The notes under the pieces: model-generated | Database searches by the model: none | What the model was told of the DNA's origin: nothing | Seen by the model: the letters and a program-made list of their open reading frames with translations, nothing else | NCBI GenBank assembly: GCA_964387775.1 | Contig: CAYLZO010000110.1 | Span: forward strand, 1 to 16,510 | Length of the DNA stretch: 16,510 nt | Reading direction: 5' to 3' | Origin: CAYLZO01 sp964387775 | GTDB lineage: Bacteria; Chloroflexota; Anaerolineae; JAAYZQ01 | Shown here: positions 12,901-16,510 of the stretch, piece by piece | Numbering within the stretch: the first letter of the stretch is position 1 | How the letters are laid out: the number at the start of each line of letters is the position of its first letter | Translations under genes and position numbers: made by a program

Positions 12901-13508
12901 TACAAGTAGCCCAGCGCCGCCAGCCGGGCCTCGACCTCGGCCTCCTCGTCCTCGGTGTAGGGTTCATCGTCGGCGGCCGGGGGCACATAGCCCAGCTCCT
13001 CCAACTTGTGCAGGATCTTGGCCAGGCTCTCGTCCACGGCCTCGGTGCTGGAGTCGATGGTCACGTCCGGGTTCTGTGGCGGCTCGTAGGGGTCCGAGAT
13101 GCCGGTGAAATTCTCAATCTCGCCGGCGATGGCCTTTTTGTACAGGCCCTTGACGTCGCGCTCGATGAGGGTCTCCAGCGGGGCGTAGCAATAGACCTCG
13201 ACGAAATTGCCCACTTCCTCCGCGACCTTGGCTCGCACGGCGCGGTAGGGCGAGATGAAGGAGCAGAGCACGGCCACGCCGTTGCGCGTCAGCAGCTTGG
13301 CGACAAAGGTGACGCGCTCGATGTTTTTGTCGCGGTCCTCCTTGCTGAACCCCAGGTCGCGGGTCAGGCTCTGGCGCACGATGTCGCCGTCGAGCCGCTC
13401 GACCTTGAGGCCGCGCTTTTTCAACTCTTGCTCCAGGGGCACGGCCAGCGCAGTCTTGCCCGCGCCCGACATCCCGGTGAACCAGATAGTTACGCCTTTT
13501 TGTTTCAC
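12900..13508 (-). CDS. cysC: Adenylylsulfate (APS) kinase
   Basis: A 202-residue cytosolic kinase phosphorylating APS at the 3' position to give PAPS. P-loop GMSGAGKT (12-19), LDGDIVRQ (39-46), GFSKEDRDKNIERV (53-66), the CSFISPYR segment (82-89), DVKGLYKKA (118-126) and FTGISDPYE (134-142) are all present, so it should be active. After the usual end of the domain (about 174) there is an acidic extension, DDEPYTEDEEAEVEARLAALGYL (180-202), not part of the kinase fold. GTG start with AGGAG 8 bases before it, directly after a heptamer array. It is third in the operon sat - AlkP hydrolase - cysC. Confidence 0.95.
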   Translation of the reverse strand: MKQKGVTIWFTGMSGAGKTALAVPLEQELKKRGLKVERLDGDIVRQSLTRDLGFSKEDRDKNIERVTFVAKLLTRNGVAVLCSFISPYRAVRAKVAEEVGNFVEVYCYAPLETLIERDVKGLYKKAIAGEIENFTGISDPYEPPQNPDVTIDSSTEAVDESLAKILHKLEELGYVPPAADDEPYTEDEEAEVEARLAALGYL

Positions 13509-13523
13509 GGTGATTTCTCCTCT

Positions 13524-13584
13524 TGCGTGATGCGTGATGCGTGATGCGTGATGCGTGAGAGACTGTCACGCATCACGCATCACG
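13524..13584 (-). repeat. Heptamer array forming a 19-bp hairpin between AlkP gene and cysC
   Basis: Five units of TGCGTGA (13524-13558), a 7-base spacer (13559-13565), then two and a half inverted units, TCACGCA twice and TCACG (13566-13584). The right arm is a perfect 19-bp complement of 13540-13558. It begins three bases after the AlkP stop codon and ends just before the cysC ribosome binding site. The unit is the reverse complement of the TCACGCA unit at 3795-3829. Confidence 0.9.
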
Positions 13585-13586
13585 GT

Positions 13587-14987
13587 CTAGACAAACGACT
13601 CCCCCCGCATATCCCCAGGCACCGGCACGCCCATGAGTTCCAAAATCGTCGGCGCCACGTCCATCAGGTGGCGGCGGGGACCGAGGCCTTGACCTGGTCG
13701 CCTGGGGTCGTAGTAGATGTACATGCCCTGCTGGGCGTGGTTGGCGTCGTCGGGGCCGGTGTCGTTTTCAAAGGTGTGGATGCGGTTCAGCCCCAGGCTG
13801 CCCACCGAGCGCCAGCTCAGGTTGCCGAAATAGACGATCAGGTCGGGGGCGATGTTGTTGACCTCGCGGTAAATGTCTTCCGGCTTGTGGGCCACCGAGC
13901 CGATGTTGACCCCCTCCGGGTCGGTGATGCCGGCGATCTTTTCCGCCAGCTCGTCGCGGACGCGCTCGTAATCGGCGGGGTCGATGATGCCCTCCGGCTC
14001 GCGGCCCTTGACGTTGAGAAAGAGCCGGGCGTAATAGCCGCCCGAGCCCCAGGCGGTCGTCCGGCTCCAGTCCACCTCGCACTTTTCCAGGGGCACGATC
14101 CCCTCCGGCTCGTACTCCAGCGCCAGGTAGCCCTCCCGCTTAAGCCACTCGTTGAAGCAGATGCCGCCCATCATCGGCTGGCCGCCGTGGTCCGAGACGA
14201 CGAGCACGGCGGTGCCATCGTGGTCATTCAGCTTATCGTCGTCGAGGAGCACCAGCCGCTCGCCGATCTGGGCGTCGAGGTGGACGTAGTAGTCACGGAT
14301 GGCGTGCTCGAAGGGGTTGCCCGGCTCGTGCAGCGGGTGGCGGTCGTCGAAATACTTCCAGAAGCCGTGGTGGATGCGATCCACGCCCATGTCCACGTGC
14401 ATGAAAAAGTCCCAGGGCCGGGTCGTCATCAGGTGCTTGATGAGCGCCTGGTGCTGGTCGGCCAGTTGGTAGATCTGGGCCAGCAGGTCGGCCTTGTTCT
14501 CGGTGCGAAAGTTGGGCACGTCGAGCATGTACGTGCCGCCCACGACGCCCGGGATCTCGTGCTTCAGCTCGGCCGGGTAGGTATAGGCGCTGTGGGTGCT
14601 GGGCGTGAGAAAGCTGGAGATCAGGCAGCCGTTGACCGGCTTGACGGGATAGGTCTGGGGCACGCCGTGGACGACCACCTGCTTGCCCGCCCGCGAGAGC
14701 ACGTCCCACACCCGGTCGGCCTTGACCAGCTTGGAGGTGGCGATGTTCATCCGCTCGTAGCTGTGGTCGGCCCGGTTGCGAAAGCCGTAAACGCCCAACT
14801 GGCCGGGATCCTTGCTGCTGAGCATCGAGCTCCAGGCCGGCACGGTGATGGCCGGCACGGTGCTAGTCAGCTCGCCGTAGGTGCCGCCCGCCATGAGGCG
14901 GCGAAAGTTGGGCAAGTGCTCGCGCCAGCGGTCGAATACCAACGCCGGGTCGCCGCAGTCCAGGCCGATGACAAATACTCTTTTCAT
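13587..14987 (-). CDS. AlkP-superfamily phosphohydrolase (COG3379-like), second copy
   Basis: A 466-residue cytosolic enzyme of the alkaline phosphatase superfamily. Visible active-site positions: D10 in VIGLDCGDP, the probable nucleophile T48 in PAITVPAWSSML, HVDMGVDRIHHGFWKYFD, VVSDHGG, and a late histidine in NHAQQGMYIYYD. There is no signal peptide or membrane segment. It lies between sat and cysC in one transcription unit, which suggests a role tied to activated sulfate or its by-products (PPi, PAP, sulfated products). The reaction itself cannot be read from the sequence, and sulfatase, phosphodiesterase and phosphomutase chemistry all occur in the superfamily. ATG 14987 has GGGAG 6-7 bases upstream. 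Confidence 0.85.
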   Translation of the reverse strand: MKRVFVIGLDCGDPALVFDRWREHLPNFRRLMAGGTYGELTSTVPAITVPAWSSMLSSKDPGQLGVYGFRNRADHSYERMNIATSKLVKADRVWDVLSRAGKQVVVHGVPQTYPVKPVNGCLISSFLTPSTHSAYTYPAELKHEIPGVVGGTYMLDVPNFRTENKADLLAQIYQLADQHQALIKHLMTTRPWDFFMHVDMGVDRIHHGFWKYFDDRHPLHEPGNPFEHAIRDYYVHLDAQIGERLVLLDDDKLNDHDGTAVLVVSDHGGQPMMGGICFNEWLKREGYLALEYEPEGIVPLEKCEVDWSRTTAWGSGGYYARLFLNVKGREPEGIIDPADYERVRDELAEKIAGITDPEGVNIGSVAHKPEDIYREVNNIAPDLIVYFGNLSWRSVGSLGLNRIHTFENDTGPDDANHAQQGMYIYYDPRRPGQGLGPRRHLMDVAPTILELMGVPVPGDMRGESFV

Positions 14988-14997
14988 CGCTACTCCC

Positions 14998-15032
14998 TAC
15001 CTGATACCTGATACCCAGTACCAGGTATCAGG
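14998..15032 (-). repeat. Heptamer repeat with inverted arm between sat and AlkP gene
   Basis: TACCTGA twice plus TACC (14998-15015), an 8-base loop, then GGTATCAGG (15024-15032), a perfect 9-bp complement of 15007-15015. It starts two bases after the sat stop and runs into the region just before the next gene's ribosome binding site. Same 7-bp period and layout as the arrays at 3735-3837 and 13524-13584 but a different unit. Confidence 0.85.
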
Positions 15033-15034
15033 GG

Positions 15035-16207
15035 CTATGCCTGCTTCTTGGCCCGGATGCCGTTCACCAGCACCCGCGAGACCTCGGGACGCGTCATCTC
15101 TTCGGGCAGCATCTCGCCCCGCTCCAGCATCTCGCGCACCTGGGTGCCGCTCAGGTAGACCCAGTCGTCCTTGCCGTGGGGGCAGGTCTTGGCGCTGACG
15201 ACCATGCCGCACTTCCTGCAGAAAAAAGTATAGTCGAAAAAGAGCGGCGTGATGCCCAGCTCGCCCGGCTCGAACTCGTCGAAAATGTGGTGGGCGTCGT
15301 AGGTGCCGTAATAGCTGCCCACCCCGGCGTGATCGCGGCCGACGATAAAGTGGGTACAGCCGTAATTCTTGCGGGCGATGGCGTGAAAAATCGCCTCGCG
15401 GGGGCCGGCGTAGCGCATGGCCGCCGGGAACACGCCCAGCAGCACCCGGTCGGCGGGATAGTAGTCGCGCAGGATGGCCTGGTAGCTCTCGATGCGCACA
15501 TCGGCCGGGATGTCGTCGGCCTTGGTCTCGCCCACCAGCGGGTGGAGAAAGAGCCCATCCACGATTTCGAGCGCCGTTTTCTGAATGTACTCGTGAGCGC
15601 GGTGGATGGGGTTGCGCGTCTGGAAAGCGACGATCCGCCGCCAGCCGCGCGCGGCAAACATGCGCCGCGTCTGGGCCGGCTCGTGGCGCAGCTCAGGAAA
15701 CTCGGCGCCCTGGGGGCCGTTGAGCATAAAGACCTCGCCGCCCAGCAGCCAGTCGCCCTGGCGGTAAACCCGCGCCACACCGGGATGCGCCTCCTCGGTG
15801 GTCTTGTACACCTCGCGGGCCTCGCGCTCCGGGTCGGCCCTGAATTTCTCGGCGACGGTCATGATGCCCATCAGGTGCTCGCCGGCGACCAGCGCGACCT
15901 CGGCGCCCTCGTCCAACCCGGCCGCCGTCTCGCCGTCCACGGGCAGCGTGGCGGGGAGGGTCCAGGGCAGGCCGTTGGCCAGCCGCATGTCGTCGATGAC
16001 GCTATCGTAGTCGTCCTGGCCCATGAACCCGGTCAGCGGGCTGAGGGCGCCGACGGCGATCAGCTCTAAATCAGAGGCAGCCATCGGGGTCAGTTGCACC
16101 TGGGGAAAGGACGCAGCCCGTTCCAGGGCCGCTGCGCGAAGCTCGCCCCGCAGGACGCGGTTGACCAACTGTCCGCCGTGGGGCCTGATACCTATTACTC
16201 TAGCCAT
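15035..16207 (-). CDS. sat: Sulfate adenylyltransferase (ATP sulfurylase)
   Basis: A 390-residue single-chain ATP sulfurylase making APS and pyrophosphate from sulfate and ATP. QTRNPIHRAHE (196-206) and GRDHAGVG (290-297) are the nucleotide-binding motifs, with MRYAGPREA (264-272) between. C330, C333, C342 and H344 form a probable zinc site as in many bacterial Sat enzymes. This is the Sat type, unrelated to CysDN. I chose ATG 16207 because AAGGAG lies 9 bases upstream and the N-terminus MARVIGIRPHGG is typical; the frame is open to 16321 but that part covers the leader hairpins. It heads the operon with the AlkP hydrolase and cysC. No APS reductase or dissimilatory gene is in view, so direction of use (assimilation or PAPS for sulfation) is open. 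Confidence 0.95.
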   Translation of the reverse strand: MARVIGIRPHGGQLVNRVLRGELRAAALERAASFPQVQLTPMAASDLELIAVGALSPLTGFMGQDDYDSVIDDMRLANGLPWTLPATLPVDGETAAGLDEGAEVALVAGEHLMGIMTVAEKFRADPEREAREVYKTTEEAHPGVARVYRQGDWLLGGEVFMLNGPQGAEFPELRHEPAQTRRMFAARGWRRIVAFQTRNPIHRAHEYIQKTALEIVDGLFLHPLVGETKADDIPADVRIESYQAILRDYYPADRVLLGVFPAAMRYAGPREAIFHAIARKNYGCTHFIVGRDHAGVGSYYGTYDAHHIFDEFEPGELGITPLFFDYTFFCRKCGMVVSAKTCPHGKDDWVYLSGTQVREMLERGEMLPEEMTRPEVSRVLVNGIRAKKQA

Positions 16208-16238
16208 GAACTCTCTCCTTGTGGTTGCTGCCGGCTGC

Positions 16239-16323
16239 CGTAGGGTGGGAGTCCGACGGAAGGATACCCGGCCTACGAGAACCAAAACAAAAGCATGAAC
16301 CGCATGACGGCCCGGTTTCATGC
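16239..16323 (-). promoter_or_regulatory. Structured leader of the sat operon
   Basis: Two hairpins lie between the promoter and sat. The first to be transcribed pairs GCATGAAACCG (16313-16323) with CGGTTCATGC (16293-16302), one base bulged, followed by TTTTGTTTT (16284-16292), so it looks like a terminator at the very 5' end. The second pairs CGTAGG (16272-16277 on this strand) with CCTACG (16239-16244) and has inner pairing. A competing CCCGG/CCGGG hairpin could form with the first arm. I could not match it to a known riboswitch. Confidence 0.45.
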
Positions 16324-16329
16324 CGGGGG

Positions 16330-16358
16330 ATTTTAGCAGAAGGCAAACCCTTTGTCAA
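16330..16358 (-). promoter_or_regulatory. Promoter of the sat operon
   Basis: On the minus strand a perfect TTGACA (16353-16358), 17 bases, TAAAAT (16330-16335). Predicted start near 16323, right at the first leader hairpin. Leader length about 115 bases. Confidence 0.85.
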
Positions 16359-16365
16359 TTCGAAT

Positions 16366-16461
16366 GCATCCGGTGGGGGTAGTGGTAACACGGTAAGTGA
16401 TAATGTGGGGGACGTCCCCCACATTATCACTTACTACGTAACCACTACCCCGGTGGGATGC
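16366..16461. mobile_element. MITE-like palindromic insertion upstream of the sat promoter
   Basis: Two 38-bp arms meet without a loop at GAC|GTC (16376-16413, 16414-16451) and differ at only four positions. CCGGTGGG occurs at both ends (16370-16377, 16450-16457) as a direct repeat, as a target duplication would. Taking out one copy and the arms leaves GCATCC-GGTG-GGATGC, a small hairpin, as the apparent empty site. No coding capacity. A giant operator is the alternative. Confidence 0.55.
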
Positions 16462-16480
16462 TGAAGGGTTTCGGCCGTTG

Positions 16481-16506
16481 TCAGACATTCTGGACAATTC
16501 GTCTGA
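16481..16506. repeat. Short inverted repeat at the right edge
   Basis: TCAGAC (16481-16486) and GTCTGA (16501-16506) with a 14-base spacer, overlapped by TTGTC/GACAA (16478-16482, 16493-16497). Function unknown; the window ends four bases later, so the upstream context is missing. Confidence 0.35.
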
Positions 16507-16510
16507 TCGC

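Noticed and set aside
13548..15011. Long plus-strand open frame (487 codons) opposite the second AlkP gene; similar long frames lie opposite feoB (7739-9484), the first AlkP gene (10998-12203) and SLC13 (1086-1628)
   Set aside because: Antisense frames kept open by GC-rich codon use. The opposite strands carry recognisable catalytic motifs, promoters and ribosome sites; the antisense translations are low-complexity and show no family pattern.
16293..16323. SAM-I (S-box) riboswitch before sat, because ATGAAACCGGGCC recalls its core
   Set aside because: The remaining conserved S-box helices and the AGGGACTGGCCC-type junction are missing, and the stretch is explained by a simple hairpin at the predicted transcript start.

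Overview
The window is GC-rich bacterial DNA with sigma70-type promoters, strong Shine-Dalgarno sites and GTG/TTG starts. A Chloroflexota (Anaerolineae-like) origin is my best guess. It rests on gene content, on short intercistronic tandem repeats of the kind I associate with that phylum, and on a 'VFLPLV' stretch in the secreted CAP protein. No rRNA or phylogenetic marker is present, so this is inference.

Layout. (1) 1-2086, minus strand: the first codons of groES behind a perfect CIRCE operator and its promoter, then a SLC13/DASS anion transporter with two TrkA-C domains that most likely starts at an internal TTG. (2) 2087-2550: a gene-free stretch holding a candidate structured RNA. (3) 2516-4836, plus strand: a pyrimidine operon with promoter, a possible short leader ORF, a terminator-type hairpin just before pyrC, then dihydroorotase (pyrC) and aspartate carbamoyltransferase (pyrB). 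Both enzymes look unusually like the DHO and ATC domains of animal CAD, in the same order. (4) 4863-6861: a REP-like palindrome, a MntA/HepT-type nucleotidyltransferase-HEPN pair and a monofunctional proline dehydrogenase. (5) 6880-10133: an iron module, fur then feoA-feoB-feoC, whose two promoter regions share sequence motifs. (6) 10222-12853, minus strand: a RelE/Phd-type toxin-antitoxin pair followed almost without gap by a cytosolic AlkP-superfamily hydrolase and a membrane-anchored CAP protein. (7) 12880-16510, minus strand: a sulfate-activation operon sat - AlkP-superfamily hydrolase - cysC, behind a strong promoter, a structured leader and a near-perfect palindromic insertion.

How it works together. 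Sat and CysC turn sulfate into APS and PAPS; no reductase or sulfotransferase is in view, so the fate of PAPS is open. Two COG3379-like AlkP-superfamily enzymes sit in or next to this route, and the SLC13 carrier could import sulfate. Fur probably controls FeoABC ferrous iron uptake. The pyr leader suggests transcription attenuation of de novo pyrimidine synthesis.

The most unusual sequence-level pattern: three intercistronic gaps (pyrC-pyrB, AlkP-cysC, sat-AlkP) are each filled by arrays of 7-bp units with an inverted copy. Each starts at or within a few bases of the upstream stop codon and ends just before the downstream ribosome binding site.
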